Positions 23,015 through 35,191 of a stretch of DNA of 64,000 nt are shown piece by piece. Both the position numbers and the translations under genes were made by a program. This stretch comes from Pelecanus crispus (Eukaryota > Chordata > Aves > Pelecaniformes > Pelecanidae), in the NCBI RefSeq assembly GCF_030463565.1, contig NC_134676.1, positions 29,203,228 to 29,267,227 of the forward strand. Direction: 5' to 3'. The notes under the pieces are model-generated. The model was not told the origin of the DNA and did not search any database. It worked only from the letters and a program-made list of their open reading frames with translations. Positions within the stretch are counted from its first letter, which is position 1, and every line of letters starts with the position of its first letter.

Positions 23015-24178
23015 TGTATTGGGTTTTGCATGGCAAGGTTTTGGTAGCAGGGGTACTACAGGGGTGGCTTCTGTGAGAAGCTGCCAGAAGCTTCCCTATG
23101 TCCGACAGAGCCAATGCCAGCCGGCTCCAAGACGGACACGCTGCTGGCCAAGGCTGAGCCCATCAGCCACAGTGGTAGCACCTCTGTGATAACATATTTA
23201 AGAAGAGGGGGAGAACACGGGGGGGTACCGATGAGACACAAACTGCACTGGAGTGAGAAGTGAGAACACGTGAGAGGAAGGACTCTGCAGCCACCAAGGT
23301 CAGTGAAGAAGGAGGGGGAGGAGGTGCTCCAGGCACCGGAGCAGAGATTCCCCTGCACCCCATGGTGAAGACCATGGTGAGGCAGGCTGTGCCCCTGCAG
23401 CCCATGGAGGTCCACGGTGGAGCAGATATCCACCTGCAGCCCATGGAGTGGAGGACCCCACGCCGGAGCAGGTGGATGCGCCCAAAGGAGGCTGTGACCC
23501 CGTGGGAAACCCGGGCTGGAGCAGGCTCCTGGCAGGACCTGTGGAGCCATGGAGAGAGAGGAGCCCATGCTGGAGCAGGTTTGCTGGCAGGACTTGTGAC
23601 CCCGTGGGGGACCCACGCTGGAGCAGTCTGCTCCTGAAGGGCTGCACACCGGGGAAGGGACCCATGCTGGAGCAGTTCATGAAGAACTGTAGCCTGTGGG
23701 AAGGACCCATGTTGGAGAAGTTCATGGAGGACTGTCTCCCATGGGAGGGACCCCATGCTGGAGCAGGGGAAGAGCTTGAGGAGTCCTTTGCCTGAGAAGG
23801 AAGGAGCAGCAGAGACAACGCGTGATGAACTGACCCGCAACCCCCATTCCCCATCCCCCTGCGCTGTTCAGGGGGAGGAGGCAGAGAAATCGGGACTGAA
23901 GTTAAGCCTGGAAGAAGGGAGAGGTGGGGGAAGGTGTTTTAAGATCTAGTTTTTATTTCTCATTACCCTACTCAGTTTTGATTGGTAATAAATTAAACTG
24001 ATTTTCCCCAAGTCAAGCTTGTTTTGCCCATGATGGTAATTGCTGAGTGATCTCCCTGTCCTTATCTTGGCCCACGAGCTTTTTCATTATATTTTTCTCT
24101 TCCCTGTCCAGCTGAGAAGGGGAGTGACAGAGCGGCTTTGGTGGGCACTTGGCATCCAGCCCACGTCAACCCACCACA
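23015..24178 (+). mobile_element. Long solo LTR of an avian endogenous retrovirus (about 1.16 kb)
   Basis: The element runs from TGTATTGGGTTTTGCATGG to CAACCCACCACA and I recognise it as a repeated LTR-type sequence of bird genomes. It has TG...CA ends and near-matching 5-base flanks (CTGAT at 23010-23014, ATGAT at 24179-24183). It also has a TATA-like ATATTTAAG at 23194-23202 and an AATAAA signal at 23987-23992. Between these it is GC-rich and contains at least seven spaced copies of a CTGGAGCAG-type core (23463-23766). These leave overlapping open frames of up to 225 codons on the minus strand and up to 125 on the plus. The frames look like by-products of repetition rather than genes. It lies antisense to ARHGEF28. 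No gag, pol or env remnant adjoins it. Confidence 0.8.
23463..23766 (+). repeat. Degenerate 45-54-base tandem repeat inside the LTR
   Basis: Cores of the form C(C/T)GGAGCAG (one as TTGGAGAAG) begin at 23463, 23516, 23570, 23618, 23667, 23712 and 23758, giving spacings of 53, 54, 48, 49, 45 and 46 bases. Most are preceded by a GGGACCC(A/C)-like stretch, and several are followed by TTCATG or a GGCAGGAC-like motif. The unit is diverged but the periodicity is clear by eye. Confidence 0.8.
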
Positions 24179-24370
24179 ATGATGGAAAGCAATCCCCTAG
24201 CAGAGAGAGCAGTTATGTAGCCAAAAATCTAATAAACATGTTTTTCAGTAACACTTATGCACTGAGCAAAGGTATCGTGTAGTTACATGCAAATACAGTG
24301 GTTAACAGCTGACTCCTGTTCAGTTTAAGTACTGATGGTACTACCATCCAAAAAAAAAAAAACAAACCCT

Positions 24371-24700
24371 TGAAGAGTCCTCAAGAGGTCTCTAGTCCAC
24401 TCCTTAAGGCAGGATTGGCTCAACCTAAATTGCTTGTGACAGATGTCTCATCTGTTCTAAAAATGTTCCAATAACAAGAGGTTTTCGTAACCTCCATAGG
24501 CAATCTACACAAGGGATAATTTTACCCTCACAGTTACAAAGATTTGAAATGCCTAACCTAGCTCCCCCTTTCTCTGTATAAGCCTGCTGCTTCTTGTCCC
24601 ATCCAAAACAGACATGAAAAACACTTCACTCCTTTCCCTTCGCAGCTTCCTTTTACATAATTGAAGGCTGCTGTCATGTCTCAGCTGACTACATCCTCCC
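24371..24700 (-). repeat. Old CR1-type LINE fragment
   Basis: Read on the plus strand this carries a TCTAGTCCACTCCTTAAGGC block, then a TCATCTGTTCTAAAAATGTT-like block, an AACCTCCATAGGCAATCTAC block, and a GCTTCTTGTCCCATCC block. In order these are the features of the reverse complement of a CR1 3' region. Divergence is high, indicating an old copy. The ends are approximate. Confidence 0.7.
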
Positions 24701-25747
24701 CGGACATCTTAATGGGAAAGTTGCTTTCTGCAAAGCTGGACCTTTTGGAATATCCTCTCAGAGCTGGAGGGCAAAATCATTAGTCTTCTTTGAAAATGTT
24801 GGACTTGAAGTGTTATAATATGAAAGAAACCTGTATCTTCCCATCTCATAAAGCCAGAATGGTAAGGAACCTAAGGAACTTGCTCTATCACTCCACAGGG
24901 AAAATTAGTGTGGGATCTCTACTGGTAATCAGCTTTTGCTCTGAATATTTAATGGCAACCCATCCAGGATCTTTTACCTTTCTGTTTCACGTGGAATCAA
25001 AAACTTTCAGACACAGTCAAATCCCAGAAAACCAGGTCAAACTTCCTCCAATAAATGCTACAAATTCCAGACATCAGATTAAAGGGGAGCTTCAGGACAC
25101 AGACTCTAGCACTGTGCCAGACAGCAAACCTGCATGTAGTGTCTGAAACCTTTATTTCACTGCAGTTCTAACACAAGCAGACACATTAACAAGATGCAGA
25201 GGGGATTCTTTAAAGCAGAATATCCCTAAACATATACACAATATGTACCTAAGTATTTCTAAAACACACATATGAAATGTCATGTCATTTTTTTTAAAAA
25301 AAATTCATCTTCAAACTTCCCTCCTACTTGTGGCTACCCAACATGTGATCTGGTGCATTAGCCTGCCCATGCAATGCTTATTTTCTCCCCAGGTTTTGGG
25401 CAATAAAATTGTTTCTTGATCTCCCGCTTTCAGATTCTAGGTAAAAATGTGTCCAGCTGGACACAGGATCTGCTGCAGAATGCTAGGCCACAGAGGAAAG
25501 CAGTGAACTATGGGTTTTTTTCCTCAAAGGTCTGCTAAATATTTCTAATTTCAGTCTTTGGAGACAATGATCATTGCTGCATTTTAGTTACAAACATTAA
25601 TCATTAATGGTATGAATTATAGTGTTTACATATCTATTAAGCAAGATGGCATATATGTTTCAAAGTTTTCAAGTACATGTAACCTTTAAGTCCACTGAAT
25701 CCAACTCAAGCATTTGCAGAACTGCTTCACTAAAATAGTGATATGGA

Positions 25748-26243
25748 ACCATAGAATGGCTTGGGTTGGAAGGGACCTTTAGAGGTCATCTAGTCTAGCC
25801 TCCCTGCCCCTCTGCTGATCTTTCAGCAGATCAGCTTGCCCAAAGCCCCATCCAACCTGACTTTGAACACTTCCAGTAATAGGACAGCCACTTCTCTGGG
25901 CAACCTGTTCCAGTGTCCCACCACCTTCATCATAAAAAATTTCTTCCTTATGTCCAATCTAAATATACCCTCTTTCAGTTTAAAACTGTTGCCCCTTGTT
26001 CTGTTGCTACAGGCCCTGGTAAAAAGTTTTTCTCCATCTTTCTTATAAGCCCCATTTATATATTGAAAGGCTGCAATAAGGTATCCCCAGAGCCTTCTCT
26101 TCTCCAGGCCCATAGGAGAGGTGTTCCAGTCCTCTGATCATTTCTGCAGCCCTCCTCTGGACCCACTCCAACAGGTCCATGCCTTTCTTGTGCTGGGGAC
26201 CCAGAGCTGGACGCAGTACTCCAGGTGGGGTCTCACAAGAGCA
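25748..26243 (-). repeat. CR1 LINE 3' fragment (about 500 bp)
   Basis: On the plus strand it opens with ACCATAGAATGGCTTGGGTT and GGAAGGGACCTTTAGAGGTC, the reverse complement of the CR1 3' end. It runs back through the conserved 3' portion of ORF2. A decayed minus-strand frame (25823-26113) includes MGLEKRRLWGYLIAAFQYIN. A second frame (to about 26356) includes [15 protein letters not shown], the same block found in the larger CR1 copy of this window. The element lies in the sense orientation of ARHGEF28. Confidence 0.93.
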
Positions 26244-26504
26244 AAACCCACGCAGTGACTCAGTGGCTGGCTAAAGTCAGCCCATAGGGAATATGGAGGC
26301 ATGAGGATCTGACTCCAACCCGCAGCTTCAGAGCCTAACCAGGCACTACTCATCAAACACCTCGGTCTGCCTGGATCTAAGACATTCTTGATGGAGGAAC
26401 ATTTAAATGAGAGGGCTCAGACTTCCCAAAACCTGTCCAGAGATAGTGGAAATGATGGCTGATATGCCACTTAAAAAATGGCAGACCGCAGTTCAACTTC
26501 TTCC

Positions 26505-26585
26505 TCAGCCAGGTGGGATTTGAACCCACACACATCTTCAAACTTCCTCTGACCACCCGTCTGGTGGGAGTACGCCCTGTCCCCT
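26505..26585 (-). repeat. tRNA-like T-arm, possibly part of an old tRNA-derived SINE
   Basis: On the minus strand positions 26529-26513 read GTGGG-TTCAAAT-CCCAC, a perfect 5-bp T stem with a canonical 7-base T loop (also a polymerase III B-box). About 20 bases upstream is GGTCAGAGG, which resembles an A-box. The predicted acceptor strand after the T-arm (CTGGCTG) finds no complementary partner at the proper distance upstream, so this is not an intact tRNA gene. A SINE head or chance are both possible. Confidence 0.4.
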
Positions 26586-28040
26586 CCATTGCAGAGTAAC
26601 CGAAAATGGATTACGGTGCAGAAGGAAACCTAAGGGATGCGGGGCAGAAGACCAAGAAAGCAGCTTGGTCTTTGAGACTAAAGACTGACTACAACACAAC
26701 AATCAGCTGGGAGAAGTCTCTGCTGTTTGGACATGGATGCATTTCTCATCATACTGTCATCAGATGTGAAAAATGATTTCTTAATAGAGATTGATAACAT
26801 CATCTGTGCTTTGCACTGGCCCCAGTGCTATTTCTGTACTTCAGAGAGTGTCCCCCACAAGGACTTTAGCAGACTCAAGGCTATGCCACCAGTCTAGACC
26901 CCAGCAGAGCACAGCCAGATGCCAGGCACCAGCACTCCCTTTTCTGGCATGTTTATACGTACACTGGGGAGTTCGAGTTTAGATGCCCAGGAAATGCTGT
27001 GGTCCAAAACATAGCCCCTGAACAAACATTGTGCATTTCCAGGTTAAAACATTCACTAAAAAATGAGCTTTCAGAATTGCTCCTTGGTCTGGAGTACTTA
27101 AATTCTGCTAAAGTCCACTTTAGACATCAAAGTGAGTTCTTCAGATGTTTCCAACTAGACCATTTTTTCTATATATAGTGTTAATAAGCAGCCAGCACAT
27201 AAGTCCATCTAATTAAAACACATGCAAATATATCAAGCAGTACTAAGCACACTAAGCATCTGATTAGATACCAACCACACCCCAACCGTTAGATTAAAAA
27301 CACAGAAACAAAAAGGGAAACTTTACTCTGAACTCCATCCTCTGATTAAAACTTTGGCCTGCGGCCACTGGGTTTCAATGTATATTGTAACACTGTAAAA
27401 AAGCCAGATAAACTTGCTCTGGGCAAGGTAAGATTAGGACTTTCCTGCTCAGCAAAAAGGGAGGCCTTAGGAAGCCTTCCCTAATGAGGGACAGCCTTCT
27501 CTCCACTCCAACACTGCAGCAAATAAAGTTACTCTTCTGTGGCCAAATCTTGAAAACAATGCAGTATGATTAAGTCGGCTACAAAAGAACCTAGGTTTGA
27601 AAATAACTAATAAACAGTAATTAATCTTTGTGGTCTTAAAACACCACCTACAATAATAACTTCTATTATCTCACCACAAATTCTCTAGCAACTACTTTTT
27701 ATCAGCCCAACCTAACAACCTTCATCTAACCTTAAGCTAAATTTGTTCATGACTAGCTTGAATGCATATGGTAGGAGAACCACCCAGCAGCTCCATTGGC
27801 TGTTTTTACCCCTGATGCACTTAGAAACAGCACTTGCATTCCTCCCCATCCTTCACCTCTACAGACTGTGTGTTTGCTGGGCTACTCTCCTCTTGCTTCT
27901 CCCACCTGGCTTGCCCAGGAGTGAGCAGAACCTGATGACATAAAGCAATTACTAATAGCTTCATGATACTAAAATCCAAAATACAAATTGTTGGAAGGAT
28001 AAATGGAAAGGTAAATGTGTTCTTTCAAAAAAAAAAAAAA

Positions 28041-28243
28041 GGAAAGTATTTTTCACCATGAGGATGATCAAACACTGGGACAGGTCACCCAGAGAGGTTA
28101 CAAACTGTCCTTGAAGGTGCTCAAAATCTGACTCTGAGGAACCTGATCCAACTTTGAAGCTAGCCCTGCCCCAAGTGCAGGGTAGGACCAGGCCACCTCC
28201 GGGGACCCCTTCCATCCAAATTCTGCTGCGGTTCTATTCCAGG
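28041..28243 (+). repeat. CR1 LINE 3'-end fragment, diverged
   Basis: The order of landmarks matches a CR1 3' end: a TTTTTCACCATGAGGATGAT block, a CAGGTCACCCAGAGAGGTTA block, a GGTGCTCAAAATCTGACTC block, a GGACCAGGCCACCTCCGG block, then CCCTTCCATCCAAATTCTG. A 14-base A tract precedes it at about 28027-28040. It is more diverged than the copy at 17.3 kb. Confidence 0.82.
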
Positions 28244-31200
28244 ATCAGCAGTATCAAAGCAAAAAAACCAAAAAGACATGGATGACTGATGATAGGCTTT
28301 TTAAATAGACCTGTCTAAAAAGAAAAGATTTGCACTAAAAAAAAAGGTAAAGTTCTGAAACAACTGGTCTTTAGCATTTTTTTTTCTTAAGAACAATGTC
28401 CAGATCAGTTCTCCTCATTCACCACTTCTTACAGCTCCTCACTGTGACAGAACACATGGCATTTTCCCACACTTTTCACTTTCTTTTCCCCTTCCCTTGA
28501 GGAAGATTTCAAATGTGGCAAAATGGGGGGAAGGAAACAAAAAAAAAAAAACCAACAAAAAGAAAGCTATCAAGAAATTAAAAAAAACTATGTTGTGAAA
28601 AAACAACATAATTAATTCAACTGCATTCAGTGGCAAACAGGAGGAAAATAAGGAAAAAATGAAAACACAAGGCTTCTTCAACATACTCGTACTTAAATGG
28701 TATAAAATACCATTTTCCATCTAGACACATAACCAACAACTCCTAAGACCTGAAAGATGCACTGCTGGCTGATTCATACAGAGCCAGCTACTGCAAGGCA
28801 GGTGGTGCTGTAAAAGATATGCACTATCAGGACACTGTTTTGCGTGGCATCCCAATTCTCCAGGCCAAACACTCTGAATTACACAGAGCTGAGCCAAACA
28901 CAGTCTGTTTTAAACATTATATAAATCCTTTTGTTCTTCCTTGCACCTGAATCCCTTCCTATGTTCAAAACAATAAACTAAAACCAAATATTTCTCTCTG
29001 ACAGAAATGACTAAGCCCTTTCTGGGCTGTGAATCTCATTCATTTCCTGGAAGGAGACTAAAAACCTCAAGACTTGTGACTTGAAAAGCAGGGGGAGACA
29101 TCAAAACTGGCTGACAAATTCCAATTTTTCCTGGCTATGTACTTTTACACATTACTGTTCATTTTTTCATTTTTCTGTTAGGTGTCAGATTGTTTATAAA
29201 GCCGTCTTCAGTGCACCCCTCTGCTGCAAAAACACACACAAGTGGTTTTGTGAATAGATAGTGGCCTCAATGCACAAAGTCAGGTACATGACAGCCCATC
29301 TGAGGGCAGGGCTGTGGTGGCATCTTCCCTTTCCACTTACTGAATATCTGGAACATCCCTCTTTTCTTTAATTAGTTCCCCTACTCATCATACCTTTATC
29401 AACTAACACATGGAGGCTGGCACCAATGCTGCAGAAGAAAAGGAGGAAACGGGAAGGTTAAGCTCCATCACAAAGGTGGACTTTAAGGAGTCTTGCCCCA
29501 GCAGTTTTAGCAGCAGTAGGGTTAGAGAACACTCCCATCCACCAACCCTGGCATGGTGCCACCACCTACACCATCAGGTGAAGTTTCAGTTGACTATACT
29601 GCAAGCAGTGACCCCAACAAAGATGCAAAACACTACAGGAGATGGTTTCTGTTACAGGGATATTCCTTATTCTTTTGTATTGCAGCCAAACACTCCCTCG
29701 AGCTGTTTGGTTTAAGACACTTGTTTATTGAGCACAATGGGAGTGCTCAACACCAGGCGGGGACACTCAGCCAGGAGCAGAGAAGGACTCTCCAGCCTAG
29801 TGCTGACCCAAGGCTGGGTCAGTCCATAGCTTCATACCTGTGTCTCTCCACCAGCAGACCAGGCTCCTGAGCCCTACTACTTATATATTGCCTTAAATAG
29901 GAAACTTAATCTCTTGTATCTCTTACAGTACTTGCTCTGCTGTCACTCTGCATATCACCATCTCCTCCAAGTGCTAGAGGCTTTTCCCGAAAAGCCCCTT
30001 CATGTTGATAGGGATCTCAAACATCTCTCTGCTGTTATTACCACTGGCCGGGAGATGAGGATCATACACTGGCTGGGGACCCGCAGGCTGAAGCGTGCTT
30101 GCCAATATCTTGCCTCATGCCGCAGGTTTCTTGGTCAGCAGCAGTCACTGGAAGACACTCCTCTGCTTTTCGATGCCCAAGCTACCATCCACCTCCCTCT
30201 GCCCTGCACAGTTTCCAAAGGGGCGAACTCCTACAGGGCCAATGATTTGTCTGTTTCTCTAACCCCCTAAACTGTCTGGTCAAAAAATATTACCTCTCCT
30301 CACAAATCTCACCACACCTAGAAATATTTATCCGCTGTTCCCAGTGTTTTCCTAATTCCATGAAGGAGAACAAGCACTTTGCCCCCCTCTCCCTTTCCTT
30401 CCACAGGAAAAAAGAAAACTAAAATTCCAACTGAGGAAAAAGCACAGACAGAATTTTCTTTAATTTAGACCAAAAATACGACACGCATCAGCCAGGTTTG
30501 AACTGGTGCAGCTCAGCAGGAATGTGTTTAGCACCAAGTGGAAACAGTAACAGGATTTACAAAGAAAAGGGCGGGGACAGGGCAATAAAGTAAAAAATGC
30601 CACAGAAAATGGAAGAGTGTTCCCCAAAGGCAGACTCTAAAGCTGCGAGGTTGGGTACTACAGTTCACTCCACAAGACCTATTCCTAGAAAACAATTATG
30701 AAGCATTTATGAAATAAAATGGAAATTCTTGTTCTTCATGAAAGGGAATTAAATAAGCATAGACATTGTTCCCTTCCCTATGACCTACAATTAATTTTCA
30801 TAATTCAGGCTGTAATTCTATTGCTTCTATTAATAGCCTCAAACCTAAAAGAGCACTCTTCTTGAAAATAACTAAATAGTGGCAAAGCCAGCAGCAACTG
30901 TTCTTGTTTGATTAGCAGCACCGTTAAGTCACCCAGACAACCTGAACTCACCCTCCCAGCAATGCCCTTAAAACAACCAGAAACTGAGATGCTCTCAGCC
31001 TCCTGTACATAAAGCAGACTCCCTTCAAGGTCCACATTCCTGTGCTCCACTCCCCCTCTGACAGCCAAGGAACGTAAGCCTGAGTGTGTCAAGGGCAAAA
31101 AAGTTGCAGTGAAGATGCTGAACCTGTGTCCTTGCCAGTGTCCTAAAAGACTACCCTAACCTGATGGTACTAAGAGAGGAAAGGTTACCTGGAAGCATTT

Positions 31201-32738
31201 TTCTCATCCAGATCAAACCACTCCATTTTTCTTTCTTCTTTTTTTTTGGTACACTGAAAAACTGTGGGAAGAATCTCCTTTTTTTGAGCAACTTTAACGA
31301 GTTATTTGGCTTAATATTTAATACCGATTACCTCCATAAATTGAACAATACAATTTTCAGAAGGAAAATACCTTTTATGAAGGTAACAACCAACAAGAAA
31401 ATCAGCTTTTCCCTCTCCCTCCTCCCTACCCCTCCTTCCCCTTTCTTCAAACCCACTAGCAAATAAATGTCTAAGCATAGCACTACTGTTGGGTCCCTAG
31501 TTTCCTCTAGCAGCAAACTGCTTATGTGCCCAGTGATCTCAGCATCTGACAAGTTTGTGTGAGTGAGCAACTCCTGACATGGTTGTCACACAGGCACTTA
31601 TTACAAGTGAGGATTACCAAAAGGTTCATGCTTTCTTGTTTCTTTTGTTGAACTTTAAATAATGTGGCTAACAAGTCCTGACCTGTGCAACTGCACTAAA
31701 TTCCTCAATTATTTGCAATGCTCCCTAGACAATCCAGGCTCCCTCTTTATCCAATCCTTTTAATGCCTTATAAAGGGAATACAAACAGTTTTTCTGAATA
31801 GCAAAACTCCTATGAATAAATTATTCTTCTGTCTCTCCATCAACCTGTACGTCTCTAAATCCTCATAAAAATGAATGAGGTCCAAAAACACCAGATGGTG
31901 CAATAATTTTCTCCAGTGATGTGTCACTAAAAAGTAATTTTTTTTCCAATATAAATAGCCCAGCAGCTCTGAAAACTGACAGAAGCTCACAAGCATGAGG
32001 TCCTAACTAGTGATGGATGATAGCACCTACATCTCTGACAACACTGATACTAAAAAGAACATCCTGACACTGTCAAGGCAGGAAGTTGCAGAGACAGCAG
32101 GTAGGGAAAGAAGGTCTCATCCTCTTTCTAAATCCTCATAAATCCCCTGTTTCTCATCCATTTTGATCTTTTTGGAGCATGAGGAAGAAATGAAGTGCTG
32201 GGACAACCCTTTATCACCTCATGGTGGAAAATGAAGAACCTTCTCCTCCTCTTCTCACCTGTGCTGAGATCTGAAGCACTCCTGCCCTAGTCCATCCCCT
32301 TCTCCCTCCCTCTCCTTCCCCTGCATGCACAGGGCTCCCTCAGCCACATACAACCCCCAGCTGTGCTTGGCCTCTTGGCTTTGGGGACAAAAATGCAGCG
32401 ATGGGGACAGCACGAGGAAGAAACATGAGTCAGTGCTTCTAGGAGTCAGGTCTGAGACAATATGGCTGTAAGAAGAATCAAAACTATACTTTCAGAAAGG
32501 AGAGAGAAAGGATACAGGAGCCAAAGAAAAATTATACAAACTGCTTAGAGGATACCAAAATAGATGTCAGTCCCAGATCAAACCTGGACCTCAGAGAGAG
32601 AGACAAAGGGAATGACTGACCTCCCTCGGGCTGAAGGAGAAGCTGTCCAGAAAGCTTTCAGGAGCCCCCCGCTCAACGAGGGCGGACAGTAAGCACTGCC
32701 CAGGCAAGACTGCACTGAGAGCTCCTCACCATGCGTGA

Positions 32739-33008
32739 GAATCATAGAATCACAGAATGCTTTGGGTTGGAAGGCACCTTTAGAGATCATCTACCCCAAC
32801 CCCCCTGCAGCGAGCAGGAACATCTTTAACTACATCAGGTTGCTCAGAGCCCCATCCAATCCGACCTTGAACGTTTCTAGGGATGGGACCTCCACTGCCT
32901 CTCTAGGCAACCTGTTTCAGTGCTTCATCACCCTCACTGTAAAAAATTTCTTCCATATATCCAGTCTAAATGTACCCTCCTTTAGTTTAAATCCATTACT
33001 CCTTATGA
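32739..33008 (-). repeat. CR1 LINE 3'-end fragment
   Basis: On the plus strand it begins with the reverse-complemented CR1 terminal repeat (AATCATAGAATCACAGAATG), then GGGTTGGAAGGCACCTTTAG. It continues through a CACTGCCTCTCTAGGCAACC block and a TTTAGTTTAAATCCATTACT block, where similarity stops. It is about 270 bp and 5'-truncated. Confidence 0.93.
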
Positions 33009-34897
33009 GCATCGCCATCAGGCCCCAGGAATTTGGATCAGTTTTTGTTTTATTCAGAAACAAGGGGAAAGATCCCAGCTTCATTTAAGAGCAATGACTG
33101 GGGTACAGAGGGAGATGTTACCTCTTCAATGCAACAGTACCCATGAGGCCACCACTAATGCAGCATGCTCAAGACATGCTCATCTAACATTTCAAACGTT
33201 CACAGAGACTTTGTATAGTGACTGGATCACACATACCTGCTTTTCTGCTGTATTCAAATTCTGTTTATGTATAATATTTAAGTCTGAAAAGTGAACAAAG
33301 TATGAAAAAGACAGAGCAACAAAAAAACACAAGTCCTATAGAAGACTCATGAGGGCAACATACTCTTTTCCATGCAAATGTTGCAGTACACCTGAAAATT
33401 AACAATTAGCATAACTAAAAATTTTTTAAAAATTGCTATTTGGATAGCAGCTGCCCTGGTAGAGCTTAGTCTGGTGCCAGCACAGCTGATCTCTGACCCT
33501 CCAGAACCACAACACTCCCAGCATAAACTTCCCATGTTTCAAGCAAGCAGGTACCCGGTTGGCTTTGCCCAAGCATCCCTCAGTACCGCTGGTATCCTGC
33601 TGATACTTCTGGGTTAGGCTTCAATTGCTTTTGATCAAAAGCTTAACCAAGTCTGTGAACAAAACTACAGCTGATTTCTTCAGGCTTTGAATCCAGGTCT
33701 TCATTGCTAAGGTCCAATGGCCATTCCAGCAGTTGAGTAATGTGAACACATATTTACTACATGCCAAAATGAAACAAGTAATGTGTTGGTTTTTTTCTTC
33801 TTTCCTGTCTAGCCAATATTTGAATGAGACTTGGTATTTGTTTTTACATCTTTTGAAAGATCTGTTTACAACAGATAGATAAAAACCATCCTTCTCCTGA
33901 GGAAGGCAGTAGCAGATTTAAAGCTATCTGTCATTAAGAATTAGAAAGATTTAAGATGGGAAAAAAGCCCTCACCAAAAGAAATGAGCTAAGTGCTGTGT
34001 TTTTACTTCCCAAAAGCTTGCATGAATCTCTGTTTCAGTTTGGCTCTTATGGAAACTGCCTGTCCTCCAATTTTTAGTAGTTTGAAGTACTAAGAGGAAA
34101 ACAGCCAAAAGTACCAAATTTTCAATGAAAACCATGTGAAGCCATCAAGTTTAATACTGTTTCCAACCTCAGCTATAAATCAGCTGGGTCTGCAAAAAAA
34201 ATTATACTCTTCAGCAAAACATAACTACAGTTTTCTGTTTGCAATGAGACCTGAAACCAGGAAAACTTCACCTGATTTTGTTACAAAACTTCTCATAGCA
34301 CACTGTAATGTAAAGTTTCATGTATATTTTTATCTCACTTCCTCTACAATGAAAAAAAAAAACCACAAAACTTTTTAATGATACTGTCCCCAAAGAATTA
34401 TCATAGTCATAAATAAAGTATAAACACTGACAGAACCATGATAAAAATTATATTTACTCTGTACATCAGAATGCCTACAGTAACACATTCTTCTGTTCTA
34501 GGACCGTCTCCTTTTTGTCTGAGTAATTAAAACATCTCACTTGGTTGGAATCATGGCAGCAATATTTCACTGCTACAGTTCTTGCTTTTTTTAAACAGGC
34601 AGCTCTTTAATCTTGCAAAGGCAGAGTCTATTTATAAATAAAGAACTGCATTCACAGTGAGTCAAGGCACAAAAAGCTTCTGGAGAGATTGAGTTACAAT
34701 AACCATTATTATCCTTTTTAAACCTCTGGGCACAAACGAAATCTCTGATCACCCCTCTCATACTTGAACAGTTTTTCATCTTAACCACAAAATAAAGCAC
34801 AAGGGTTGAGAACCTGAGATAAAACAGTGAGATACTCTGCTCTGAACTGTGCATCTAACCACCATTAAAAGCTTTCTAACTTAAAATAAATCCTTAC

Positions 34898-35191
34898 CAC
34901 CTTCTGAGCAGCTTCCAAGGATGTTCCAGGTTGATGGCAATTCTTCATGAGCAATAGCCATCATCAAATCATTATCCAGGGACTGCAGATCTTTTATCCT
35001 TAGCCCAAACTTATCCAGCAACATCTTGTGACTAGCAGCAGTGACACATTCAGCGTGATCGACCAGAAAGCGAGACAATTTGCAAGACAGATTCTCTCTG
35101 TAAGTGATGAGACAGCTGCCAAGGACCACTGGTGAGTATCCCCTTGTGTACATTAACACAGAGACAGAAACTGCTTCTTGGCATCCATGGC
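34898..35191 (-). CDS. ARHGEF28: ARHGEF28 coding exon 3
   Basis: The exon is 294 bases and encodes residues 61-158 plus one base. It begins after a TATAATTACAG acceptor and ends at GTAAGG. It opens with GHGCQEAVSVSV, continues with RGYSPVVLGSCLITY, and includes LPSTWNILGSCSEG near its end. These line up in order with the corresponding human segment as I remember it. It is the largest exon of the set and links the N-terminal domain to the ankyrin-like repeat encoded by the next exon. Phase 1 at both ends agrees with its neighbours. Confidence 0.94.

Larger units (their letters stand above)
21870..34897 (-). other. ARHGEF28 intron between exons 3 and 4 (13 kb)
   Basis: A repeat-rich intron. 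It holds an LTR (23015-24178), CR1 fragments (24371-24700, 25748-26243, 28041-28243, 32739-33008) and a tRNA-like T-arm (26513-26529). The remaining stretches 21870-23014, 26600-28040, 28250-32738 and 33010-34897 are AT-rich with short A and T tracts. Open frames at 29410-29870, 29914-30270 and 24790-25146 resemble no family I know. Confidence 0.65.

Noticed and set aside
23056..23854. Overlapping minus-strand open frames of 184-225 codons
   Set aside because: They lie entirely inside the GC-rich, internally repeated LTR and are open in several frames at once, which is the signature of repetition and composition rather than coding.
26513..26529. Functional tRNA gene
   Set aside because: Only the T-arm is intact. 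No acceptor-stem partner, D-arm or anticodon arm can be placed at proper spacing.
30490..30540. Second tRNA-like T-arm (CCAG-TTCAAAC-CTGG on the minus strand)
   Set aside because: The stem is only four pairs, there is no A-box or cloverleaf, and nothing nearby supports a SINE.
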